From Chitinophaga silvisoli (GTDB lineage: Bacteria > Bacteroidota > Bacteroidia > Chitinophagales > Chitinophagaceae), in the NCBI RefSeq assembly GCF_003412465.1, contig NZ_QTJV01000002.1, forward strand, positions 186,001 through 250,000: 64,000 nt of DNA. The letters run 5' to 3'. Within the stretch, counting starts at the first letter, position 1. Every line of letters starts with the position of its first letter. Position numbers and translations under genes: made by a program. The notes below the pieces were generated by a model. It made no database searches. It had not been told where the DNA came from and saw only the letters and a list, made by a program, of their open reading frames with translations. Shown piece after piece: positions 35,596-43,307 of this stretch.

Positions 35596-36054
35596 TCAGC
35601 CAAATTTTTCATCAAATGTCTTCCATGTATTAGCACTGCCAGGTAATGGTAATCGGTGGTACACTAAAGTCTCATGTCTGATTACATGCTTCAGATATAG
35701 CTCTCGCGCTTTGCCGCTGGTAAAGAAAACCTGCTGTGTATCTGGGTACTCCTGATAGAAGGCATTAAAATTATTTGAACATTCATTCTTAATTGCGCTA
35801 TCCGCACTACCGAAACGTTCACAATGCTGAAAAATGTCCTATAAAGCAATACCATTATCTAATAATAATTTTCTTTTCCCATCGTAGTCGTTACAAAAAG
35901 GTTTGCCAATTATCGCAAAAATCAACTTCCAAAACTGGTTCCCTTTATGTTCATAGTATTGCTGTAATTGTAATGATCTTTTACAAGACATAGTGCCCGG
36001 AATAAGAATTTTGCTATTTTTATCAACAATTGGTGGAAATGAGCCCATCATCAC
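35596..36054 (-). pseudogene. DNA-deoxyinosine glycosylase (UDG superfamily) pseudogene
   Basis: The N-terminal part resembles hypoxanthine/uracil-DNA glycosylases: GSFPPIVDKNSKILIPG, SLQLQQYYEHKGNQFWK, and LLLDNGIAL. At the next codon the family has Trp (ALWDV), but here it is TAG (35839-35841). The same frame continues with the normal family sequence (DIFQHCERFGSADSAIKNE, QVFFTSGKARELY) to a TGA at 35596. The normal GTMPG motif also reads GTMSC, and the C-terminus is short. So it is an amber-interrupted and partly decayed gene. Such enzymes remove deaminated bases from DNA. Confidence 0.8.
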
Positions 36055-36064
36055 ATGGCGTTTC

Positions 36065-36634
36065 TTATTGTCTTCCTAAAATAGGATTAATTCGATCCCT
36101 TAACATGCTTTCAATTGCAGGTGCTATCATATCATAGTTTACAACATCTAGCGGGATCCAACTTACTCTCAATACATTTCCGTGCAAATTAGTTCTCGCT
36201 TTTAACTTCATTGAAAATGTCCTACGGTCTTTCACTTGATGAATATGTTCTGTAATTCTGCCACCAATATCTCTGGATTTTCCTATATATAAGGGTATCC
36301 ATTCATTAAAATGACTATGTGCATGAATACGCGATTTTTTCATGCCAGGCACCCAAATTACATCAGTATTCTTCCATAATTCCTCAAATGCAGCAGCCCA
36401 ACTATCTTTATCAAGGGAAAGATTATTATTTTGTATCTCAAATAAATAAACTCCCTGCTTACGTGTTACTGCACGAGGAATAGGAGGTACATCATTATTG
36501 AGTTCAAACTCCGTTATATACTCAAAAATAAGTTTATCGGCTAATTGGCCTAGCCTGCCGGCTTCATTAGACAAAGCCAGATCTATTTCATTCAATTGAT
36601 CTATCCAAGGGAATGTGTTGGTAACTGTGCTCAT
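36065..36634 (-). CDS. GIY-YIG-like domain protein
   Basis: 189 residues. The first ~60 residues have no recognised domain. The C-terminal part fits a GIY-YIG-type module: the GVYLFEI strand, then WIPLYIGKSRDIGGRITEHI with the Tyr and Arg of the active-site helix, and a later Glu in PAIESMLRDRINP. GIY-YIG nucleases cut DNA in repair or defence; the domain could also be structural. It is 11 bp from the glycosylase remnant and is not preceded by a known partner. Function uncertain. Confidence 0.65.
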   Translation of the reverse strand: MSTVTNTFPWIDQLNEIDLALSNEAGRLGQLADKLIFEYITEFELNNDVPPIPRAVTRKQGVYLFEIQNNNLSLDKDSWAAAFEELWKNTDVIWVPGMKKSRIHAHSHFNEWIPLYIGKSRDIGGRITEHIHQVKDRRTFSMKLKARTNLHGNVLRVSWIPLDVVNYDMIAPAIESMLRDRINPILGRQ

Positions 36635-36676
36635 TAGTTAAACATTTATTCAATAATTATATCGATATCTTTAACA

Positions 36677-37495
36677 TCACTTAGCGGAGATTGTTAATTC
36701 CCACGTATCAATTTTACTTTTTTTAAGTATCAGTTCTGTATTAAACATATTACCTTTGTTTGAAAATTCCTTCTTATTTAAAATAGCCATCCGAAGACCT
36801 GGTGGAGCCTTAATTCCTAGTGAAAAGAATGTTTTCTCCGCTATTTGATTAAACTTTTCCATTGCTAGCTTTTCTTCTGCATCATTAAAAATGTTTAGAA
36901 CCAAACTTAGGGTCTCTACATAATTCTCATTCTCACTTTCTAAATAATAGGCTAGATCATTATACATTCCATTTTGAATATTGGAGTTTCCAAACCTGTA
37001 ATAATCAGTTGCACTCATATAACCCAAATCATCATTTATCCAGTCATGAAGATTTCCAATATCGTTTCCTGATAGTTTTTGGCGCATGACATTGATATTA
37101 TTAAAAATATTTAGCTTCCTTGGTATTGTTGCCGGCTTCGGCACATTTTCTGGATCTATAAGGTATTTAGTTTGCACCCAGCCTACATGAGAATCTGTCA
37201 ACCAATCAGGTCGAACTACTCTTATTTTTGACCATTGTTGATTCACTTCTTCAACATTTACTAATACGCTCTTATCTACTTCTGCATATTCTGTATCCTT
37301 TATTATCTGACTAGCCTTTTCATTTATTATCTTTTCATATTGTTCTCCAGGACCAGCTCTCAGAATAATTCCATTTTCAGTTAGCGTGTATAATTTAGAC
37401 TGATTTGACTTTTGGGTAACAGATAAATTGGGGGAATAATTGGTATTACATGACATTAATATGAATGCAATAATGCTTATAAGATAGATACGCAT
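36677..37495 (-). CDS. SH3-domain lipoprotein, unknown
   Basis: 272 residues from MRIYLISIIAFILMSC (lipobox; start 37495). Residues ~30-110 resemble a bacterial SH3-like fold: LYTLTENGIILRAGPGEQYEKI (RxGPG-type) followed by WSKIRVVRPDWLTDSHVGWV (GWV strand). The remaining half is alpha-rich and unrecognised. Bacterial SH3 domains in exported proteins commonly bind peptidoglycan or other cell-wall ligands, so a periplasmic/envelope role is inferred. It sits in the accessory region 3' of tRNA-Ser. Confidence 0.6.
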   Translation of the reverse strand: MRIYLISIIAFILMSCNTNYSPNLSVTQKSNQSKLYTLTENGIILRAGPGEQYEKIINEKASQIIKDTEYAEVDKSVLVNVEEVNQQWSKIRVVRPDWLTDSHVGWVQTKYLIDPENVPKPATIPRKLNIFNNINVMRQKLSGNDIGNLHDWINDDLGYMSATDYYRFGNSNIQNGMYNDLAYYLESENENYVETLSLVLNIFNDAEEKLAMEKFNQIAEKTFFSLGIKAPPGLRMAILNKKEFSNKGNMFNTELILKKSKIDTWELTISAK

Positions 37496-37604
37496 TGTGA
37501 AGTGACGGAACATTATATAATGTTTTTTGCTTTTAGAATTAGCAACCAAGAGGTGCTGCTAATGGCACTTTTTGTAGATACAATATAATTGGGGTATTAT
37601 GCTC

Positions 37605-37871
37605 TTAAGAGCATTCCGGCAAAGCTAATAAATTATCGTTCCATTGGCCATCCGCATATGTTCTCAAATACTTCCCATATGTACCTTTTACAACACCAAT
37701 ATCAGCCCTTTTACCTTTTACAAAGGTATAAAAGGTATTAGTTCCTTCTTCAATAGACTTAATTACTTCGCTTCTTGTCCATTTCCATTTATAACCACCT
37801 AAATGAGTAATTCCTTCATGGGTATTGTCCCGGGGATTTTTGTTAATACAAGTAACCAGAGCATCGGCCAT
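37605..37871 (-). CDS. DUF3892 family protein
   Basis: 88 residues matching the DUF3892 pattern: VTCINKNPRDNTHEGITHLGG near the N-terminus, KWKWTRSEVIKSIEEG and a C-terminal YLRTYADGQWNDNLLALPEC. Small stand-alone proteins of this family occur sporadically, often in accessory regions; molecular role unknown. The 196-bp gap to hipA holds no recognisable feature. Confidence 0.85.
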   Translation of the reverse strand: MADALVTCINKNPRDNTHEGITHLGGYKWKWTRSEVIKSIEEGTNTFYTFVKGKRADIGVVKGTYGKYLRTYADGQWNDNLLALPECS

Positions 37872-38067
37872 AAAATTAAATTTTCGATTTAAAAAATTCG
37901 AGCGTTTTCTGACACGAAGTTATGGGGTTACTATTAGTTTGAAAGAGGGGGTTTTTCCGGTATTTAAGGTATACCATCATGGCGATTGGCTGAATATATG
38001 CTCTATCTTATAGGTAGGTAAGACTTGTATTTAAAGATCGAATATGAAGATTTTATTAATTATAAGC

Positions 38068-39315
38068 TTAAATTAATTCGGTAATAAACGCTTGCACCAT
38101 CTGTTGTATCTGCGCTCGGGGTATTCCAATTTCCTTTGCATCCTGTTCCCAATCATTAACAACGTTGGTTACCTCTGTTAAAATTCTGGTCATTTCAGTT
38201 TGCCCTAATTGAAAATAATCCCCGACTTGAAAAGCAAGTTTATAGTTCAATGCGTTATCATCCAAATCGACATTCAATGCAAGACCATTTTTATCGATTG
38301 ATGGATTTAAGTCATAAGCCGGCGATAGCCGCCACCCTGCTTCAGTCAAAATGAAACCATGATTGCGCAGATGATCATCCGTATTAGATACACTCATATT
38401 GAAAACAATTCTGCGCCAAAGTTGATGAAGATCCTCTACCGGAGCGGCTCCCTGATATTGAATAAACTCTGCAATTTCAAGGTAACTGGGAGTTTTGTCG
38501 CGAAGTAGCTGTTCTGTATATCCCAACATTGTCATTGCCGAAGTAAAATGAATGCGATCAGCACCTTCCCGATCAAATCGTTTTGTTAGGAATGTCTTAA
38601 ATGGTCCATAAACATGTTCTACTTTGCAATCTGACATTTTTATACCAGCTTTCACAGCTAGACGGTATGTAAGATATTCCCAGGCTGCTTTATCAATTGT
38701 ATCATTCTTTGCCGGGAATTTAGCTATCCAGAGTTGCCCTTTTTCATCAATGATATTGGCTTTGGGCCTTGCACCACCTAATGAAGAACCAGGAGCAATT
38801 AATAATTCAAGCCATTCATTACTAACTTCTTCATCTGCCTCAAATTTTTCTGCACTTTTCTGCAGCTCACGAATATGTGCCCATGGGGGAATGGGCTTTT
38901 CATTATTGTTGTTCAAAAAAGGACCATCAGGATGAAGTTTGAAGCGCAATGCTCCCATTCTTGTAAAGTCACTAACCTGGAGGAGATAGTCCAAATCGGT
39001 TAAACGTGGTCGGTGCTCATTTTTTTCTCTTGCTGATTGTGCTGCTTTTCTCTGCATTAATCTTCTACCCCAGGTGTCTGGCATAGAATCTACAAACACA
39101 CCAAAGTTCTCCTTTTCGATTGGATATTGTGTGCCTGTATACCATCCTATTTCAGGATCCAGCAACAACTGCTCTGCAGACTCAAGCCAGTCCTTATGGT
39201 ATTTAAAACTGAATTGTTGCCCCATTTTACTTAAATCTGCGGAAAGCGAACCAATGAGCTTAGGTTGAGCCATGCCTTTCCAATGTGCATATACCCAAAT
39301 GTCAGTTTTGGCCAT
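38068..39315 (-). CDS. hipA: HipA-family serine/threonine kinase toxin
   Basis: 415 residues. The N-terminal Couple_hipA domain is followed by the kinase: the Gly-rich loop SSLGGARPKANI (~177-188, with Ser that can be autophosphorylated), WIAKFPAKND (ATP Lys), NTDDHLRNHG with the catalytic Asp (~313) and SPAYDLNPS with the DFG-like metal Asp (~335). All catalytic residues are present, so it should be active. Known HipA kinases phosphorylate glutamyl-tRNA synthetase and cause growth arrest. The ATG lies 5 bp after the hipB stop, so the two are translationally coupled. Confidence 0.92.
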   Translation of the reverse strand: MAKTDIWVYAHWKGMAQPKLIGSLSADLSKMGQQFSFKYHKDWLESAEQLLLDPEIGWYTGTQYPIEKENFGVFVDSMPDTWGRRLMQRKAAQSAREKNEHRPRLTDLDYLLQVSDFTRMGALRFKLHPDGPFLNNNNEKPIPPWAHIRELQKSAEKFEADEEVSNEWLELLIAPGSSLGGARPKANIIDEKGQLWIAKFPAKNDTIDKAAWEYLTYRLAVKAGIKMSDCKVEHVYGPFKTFLTKRFDREGADRIHFTSAMTMLGYTEQLLRDKTPSYLEIAEFIQYQGAAPVEDLHQLWRRIVFNMSVSNTDDHLRNHGFILTEAGWRLSPAYDLNPSIDKNGLALNVDLDDNALNYKLAFQVGDYFQLGQTEMTRILTEVTNVVNDWEQDAKEIGIPRAQIQQMVQAFITELI

Positions 39316-39320
39316 TTCAA

Positions 39321-39617
39321 TTAGTTCTTATTCATTAATCTCAAATCCTGTAATTTTCTTCCAACAGGATCCTCTTCAAGCAATTTTGTTATTTCATTCT
39401 GAAGACCTAGCACTTTTAATACATTGATAAACGCGCCAATGGAAACAGAGGGGCTGCCTTGCTCTATCGCTCTTAGTGTCCCCCTATCAATAGCTGCACG
39501 CTCTGCAACTTGAGTAGCAGTTAACCTCCGACGTTTCCTTGCAAGCGCTATCCTATTACCAAACTCTTCAAGTAGAACCTGTTGCTTAGGGAAAAGAATA
39601 TGCTTTTTTGACCTCAT
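39321..39617 (-). CDS. hipB: HipB-type antitoxin / autorepressor
   Basis: 98 residues from MRSKKHILFPKQQ (start 39617 chosen because the longer start at 39638 lies inside the operator). An XRE HTH domain spans ~12-72: IALARKRRRLTATQVAERAAIDRGTLRAIEQGSP. It is expected to bind HipA and repress the operon through the inverted repeat that overlaps its promoter. Gene order hipB-hipA, as in classic modules. Confidence 0.9.
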   Translation of the reverse strand: MRSKKHILFPKQQVLLEEFGNRIALARKRRRLTATQVAERAAIDRGTLRAIEQGSPSVSIGAFINVLKVLGLQNEITKLLEEDPVGRKLQDLRLMNKN

Positions 39618-39631
39618 TTTGATGCATATTT

Positions 39632-39656
39632 TCACCAAAAATACAAATATTGGTGA
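39632..39656 (-). promoter_or_regulatory. hipBA operator overlapping the -7 promoter element
   Basis: TCACCAA at 39632-39638 and TTGGTGA at 39650-39656 are perfect inverted halves, 11 bp apart. On the minus strand a TATTTTTG (-7-like, TAnnTTTG) occupies 39636-39643, within the operator, 19 bp upstream of the hipB ATG. Binding by HipB would block the promoter. The gap 39657-39987 holds AT-rich DNA with no other element I can name. Confidence 0.7.
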
Positions 39657-39987
39657 TAATATTCCGAGCTTCGGTTTATTATTTAATTCAACAAGAGGAC
39701 AACACTGAGTGTTATAACCCGCAAAAGCTTATAATTTGGCGAAAATATTCATCATTAATATATATGTTAAAGTAAGACATAAGGCCCCATTGATAGCATT
39801 AATTCTGGTCAATCGAAGCAGAAGACGATCTAGTTTCTGAGTTTTAGTGATAGGAGAATATATGAGTACAGTACAATCTTCTATAATTGTTTAATAAGAA
39901 ATTTCACTAATAAAAACATGAATTTTAGACAAATCGTCCAAAAACCGGTTACGGGTAGAGCGGTTCATTACCACCCCCGCTTCCCCA

Positions 39988-40025
39988 CAGACCCGTGCGA
40001 GCAGATTTCCTGCACACGGTTGCTC
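39988..40025 (-). ncRNA. group II intron domain V
   Basis: On the minus strand GAGC is followed by CCGTG-(T)-GCAG-GAAAT-CTGC-(TCG)-CACGG, i.e. the GAGC start, a stem with an internal bulge and a GAAA-type loop that mark domain V, the catalytic heart of group II introns. It lies downstream of the reverse-transcriptase remnant, as expected for an intron. Confidence 0.65.
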
Positions 40026-40123
40026 TATTTACGGTTTCGCTAATTGATAACTGTGATAGATCTTTGGTCGTATAAGTGGCATCCACTCTGTAGTCAGCTT
40101 TGCAATCTTATTCCCTGTTCAGA

Positions 40124-40866
40124 CTAGTAAGCATAATGGCCACGCAGCTTTTGGTTCAGCTCTTCGATAAGTTCCCTTATCGGTAACTTATGCCGATAGC
40201 ACTTGATCCAGTCGCTTAAGCGTTTCAAAGCCTGGTTCAGTTTCTTATTGCTTGTTTTGCGCTTCAGGATTGGTTTTCCTTTTCGAATTTTACTCATGTA
40301 ATGGATAAATCCCAGGAAGTCAAACGTTTTAATTGGATGATTTCCGCCCTTCTTTTCTTCTTCCAGATCAATTTGTCTGGTCTTTCCAGGGTGTAAGGTC
40401 AAGCCAAATTTCCCTAATCGCTTTGGCAGGACTTCCATCACCCGTAAAGCATCTTCCCTGTTTGTAAAGCCCAACAGAAAGTCATCCGCATAGCGGATGA
40501 TAAAGCTGCTTCCTCTCAATAGTGGCTGGGTTTGCGCTTTGAACTTAACCACTTGTCGATCATTTTCCTTATCACGCTATCTTTTATCTTCAGGTCAAGG
40601 AACTCCCGCAAACATTGATAATTGATACCGCCAAAGTAGTTTTGCATGTCAGCGTCTATTATATAGCGCATCCGGTTTACGCTCACTTCTCTGGATAATT
40701 CCTCCAATGCCTGATGTTGAGATTTCCCCGGTCTAAAACCAAACTAACACGGATAGAATATTTCCTCGTAGACTGTTGTCAGGACTCGGGTTACCGACAT
40801 CTGGAGTAATTTATCTTCCCCACCTAACGGGCTTTGCCACAACGCAATCGAAATAATACCGTTCAT
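40124..40866 (-). pseudogene. group II intron reverse transcriptase remnant
   Basis: Fragments of an intron-encoded protein. A first frame runs from an ATG at 40866 through EDKLLQMSVTRVL and EEIFYPC; a TAG at 40744-40746 then replaces the Ser of the PCSxGFRPG motif, after which FGFRPGKSQHQALEELSREV, MRYIIDADMQNYF and MIDKWLSS continue. After a deletion of ~50-60 residues (the GTPQGG region) and a frame change, PLLRGSSFIIRYADDFLLGF (YADD) and a maturase-like helical tail follow to HYAY and stop. Dead enzyme; the intron is a fossil. Confidence 0.85.
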
Positions 40867-41060
40867 TAACTAATTGTTAAGCACTAGGGCATTCCCCTAA
40901 TTGAAACGAATTATTATCGGATGTAAGTTAAGAACGCCGGCTTTTTACTTGTGATTTTTTGGTGTAGAGTAAATGTTTAATTTTTTTAAGTATTACCAAT
41001 GCTCAGTTTTATCACATTGAGCGTACAGGTATTCTATGCAATTATTAAATAAAAAAAACC

Positions 41061-42437
41061 ATGAAAAGACCTAATGTTTTTTTTCAGTTGCTTGTTCTTG
41101 CTGTGTCTGTAGTTACCGCCAGTTGTAGCAAACAATCAATACAAACGGAGCCTACCCTGGCAGCCGGTAATGATGCCCGCAAAGCCACTGCTACCACTAC
41201 CGCTACCGGAGGCACCTTTAATGTTCTTACATACAATATTGCCGGCCTGCCCCAGATATTGTCGAGTGCTTCTACTCCAAGAGATTCCAGTACCTCATTG
41301 ATTGGCAGATTGATTAATGCCTATGATATTGTACATGTGCAGGAAGACTTTAATTATCATGCTTATCTGTACGACAAAGGCAATGTTCATCCTTACCGTT
41401 CTGCAACCAGTGGTGGGGCTGGCATCGGAGATGGCTTAAACTCACTGTCCTATTTTCCAATGACAGATTTTACCCGCGTTACATGGAATAAACGCATTAA
41501 TGAAAATGCATTGACACCTAAAGGATTTACTTATTGCCGTTACCGCGTAGCAGAAGGTGTATATATTGATGTATATAACCTGCATACCAATGCAGAATCT
41601 GATGCTGCTTCCATTGATGCCCGTGCCGATAACCTGTTACAGCTAAGCAATTACATTGCTGCTAATTCTGCAGGAAACGCGGTAATTGTGATGGGGGATA
41701 CCAATGGTCGTTATACACGCGATAATAACCTGCGTTTGTTGCTTACTGCCAATGGGACCAAAGATGCCTGGGTTGAACTGATCCGCGGTGGCAATATTCC
41801 TGCTTTGGGTGCAGATCCTATTGTATGTGATTTCCCGAATGTTACCAATACCTGCGAAATAGTTGATAAAATCTATTACCGCGGCAGCAAGTTTGTTCAA
41901 TTAACTGCGGCTGACTACAATGTAGTAAGCACTTTTGTGAATGCAGATGGCAAGCAGTTGAGCGATCACCTGCCGCTTACCTGCAACTTCACTTACCAGC
42001 TGAACAGCTCTTTCCATATGAGCGATTTGTTTGGTGGTCCACATGGCACGCCATTTAACGATATGGCTACTCTCACTGAAAGCAGTAATGCGGTGTCTTT
42101 CACTATCAGAGGTGGCAACCGTATTGATGCGGTGGGTGCTACTTATGCTGACGGCACAACACTGACACATGGCGGTACAGGTGGAACTGCGCAAACATTG
42201 ACTTTGCAAAGTGGTGAAACCCTTAGTTCTATTATGCTTTGTGAAGGCAAGTATAACAATACTACCCGTATCTTCTACCTGAAGCTTACCACCAGCACAG
42301 GCCGTACGCTGGAGGCAGGTACAAAGAATTCAGATATTGTTACTTATTCCGCACCAGCAGGTTATAAAATTACTGGTTTCTTTGGTAACGCTGGCGATGA
42401 AGTAGATAAACTGGGTGTGATGTATACATTGAAATAA
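41061..42437 (+). CDS. secreted endonuclease/exonuclease/phosphatase-fold protein with jacalin-like domain
   Basis: 458 residues with lipoprotein signal (LLVLAVSVVTASC). Residues ~50-305 fit the EEP fold of sphingomyelinase/DNase I type: FNVLTYNIAGLP, DIVHVQEDF, NLHTNAESD, VIVMGDTNGRY and SDHLPLTC carry the Asn, Glu, Asp and His residues of the active site. Residues ~322-458 resemble a jacalin-like lectin domain (FGGPHGTPFND..., the repeated IRGGNRIDAVGATYADG stretch). A phosphodiesterase acting on lipids or nucleic acids is likely; the lectin part may anchor it to glycans. Upstream 40867-41060 shows nothing recognisable. Confidence 0.82.
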   Translation: MKRPNVFFQLLVLAVSVVTASCSKQSIQTEPTLAAGNDARKATATTTATGGTFNVLTYNIAGLPQILSSASTPRDSSTSLIGRLINAYDIVHVQEDFNYHAYLYDKGNVHPYRSATSGGAGIGDGLNSLSYFPMTDFTRVTWNKRINENALTPKGFTYCRYRVAEGVYIDVYNLHTNAESDAASIDARADNLLQLSNYIAANSAGNAVIVMGDTNGRYTRDNNLRLLLTANGTKDAWVELIRGGNIPALGADPIVCDFPNVTNTCEIVDKIYYRGSKFVQLTAADYNVVSTFVNADGKQLSDHLPLTCNFTYQLNSSFHMSDLFGGPHGTPFNDMATLTESSNAVSFTIRGGNRIDAVGATYADGTTLTHGGTGGTAQTLTLQSGETLSSIMLCEGKYNNTTRIFYLKLTTSTGRTLEAGTKNSDIVTYSAPAGYKITGFFGNAGDEVDKLGVMYTLK

Positions 42438-42715
42438 CAGCAATCTGACTCATATTTTGAATCAGACTTTTGAGGCTGCTGTTGGCTATTATCTGCCTTT
42501 AGGTCGCTTATGTTCATATAGCGAGTAAGCGTTTTCACGACACACACCGAAGTTTAAACTTTTCGGCCAAAGCCTTTAATAGTTATTTAGTCTTTACCTG
42601 ATTTCAACCTTGAAATCAAAATAAAGAATTGAATTTAGATACATCTTCCATAAACTGGTTCGAAAGTTCTGCCCCTCATTCCGTTAAATAAAAAGGACGG
42701 GTTAGCAAAAGTTTG

Positions 42716-42747
42716 AAGCCTTCAGATGTTGAATCTGAAGGCTTTTT
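42716..42747 (+). terminator. intrinsic terminator in the 42.5-43.0 kb gap
   Basis: AGCCTTCAGAT / ATCTGAAGGCT with a 5-nt loop and TTTTT. It lies 280 bp after the EEP gene and no gene directly precedes it, so it may mark a lost gene or a small transcript. The remaining gap 42438-42968 shows nothing else. Confidence 0.75.
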
Positions 42748-42968
42748 GCATTCGGGAGGTAAAATGGAATTTGTCGGTCATGTCCCAGCTGATTTTGACT
42801 GTAAGATATCTCACCTTACATTGTCCGGCACCGGACAAGAAAACGCCCATTTGCGGACAGTTACAAGCTTTTCACTACACATAAACAGGTCGTTTTTATT
42901 GAGAAACAGGCTGTTTGTTGAGTTGGCACCCCCTTTGTTCGATAAAATAGAAACTAATACCTAGACAT

Positions 42969-43307
42969 ATGCGTAGAACATATTTGGGTGAATTTGAAGA
43001 AATGATTTTACTGATGGTCGCCATCCTGAACGGAGAAGGGTATGGTGTGACGATAAGTGAGGCCCTGGCAGAGCATACAGGACGTATCGTCACATTTGGT
43101 ACGGTGCATAATACGCTGATCCGTTTGGAAGAGAAAGGGTTTGTGACATCTGAACTGGGTGGGGCCACGGCCGAACGCGGAGGACGACGTAAACGGATAT
43201 TCCGGATCACTGCCCTGGGAAATCAGGCGCTTCAGGAAATCCAACAACTACGCAAAAATCTATGGTTGTTATTACCGCCTGACATGCTTCAACCTGGTAA
43301 CGTATGA
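42969..43307 (+). CDS. PadR-family transcriptional regulator
   Basis: 112 residues with the PadR winged-helix fold: RRTYLGEFEEMILLMVAIL, GYGVTISEAL, TFGTVHNTLIRLEEKGFVT (recognition helix and wing) and RKRIFRITALGNQAL. Its stop overlaps the start of the following ABC permease gene (ATGA), a frequent pairing in Bacteroidota in which the PadR controls the permease operon. The effector is unknown. Confidence 0.92.
   Translation: MRRTYLGEFEEMILLMVAILNGEGYGVTISEALAEHTGRIVTFGTVHNTLIRLEEKGFVTSELGGATAERGGRRKRIFRITALGNQALQEIQQLRKNLWLLLPPDMLQPGNV

Noticed and set aside
42640..42690. tRNA-like or attachment-site copy (ctGGTTCGAAag...)
   Set aside because: Only eight bases resemble the tRNA-Ser T-arm and the flanking stems do not pair, so it is not a repeated tRNA end.
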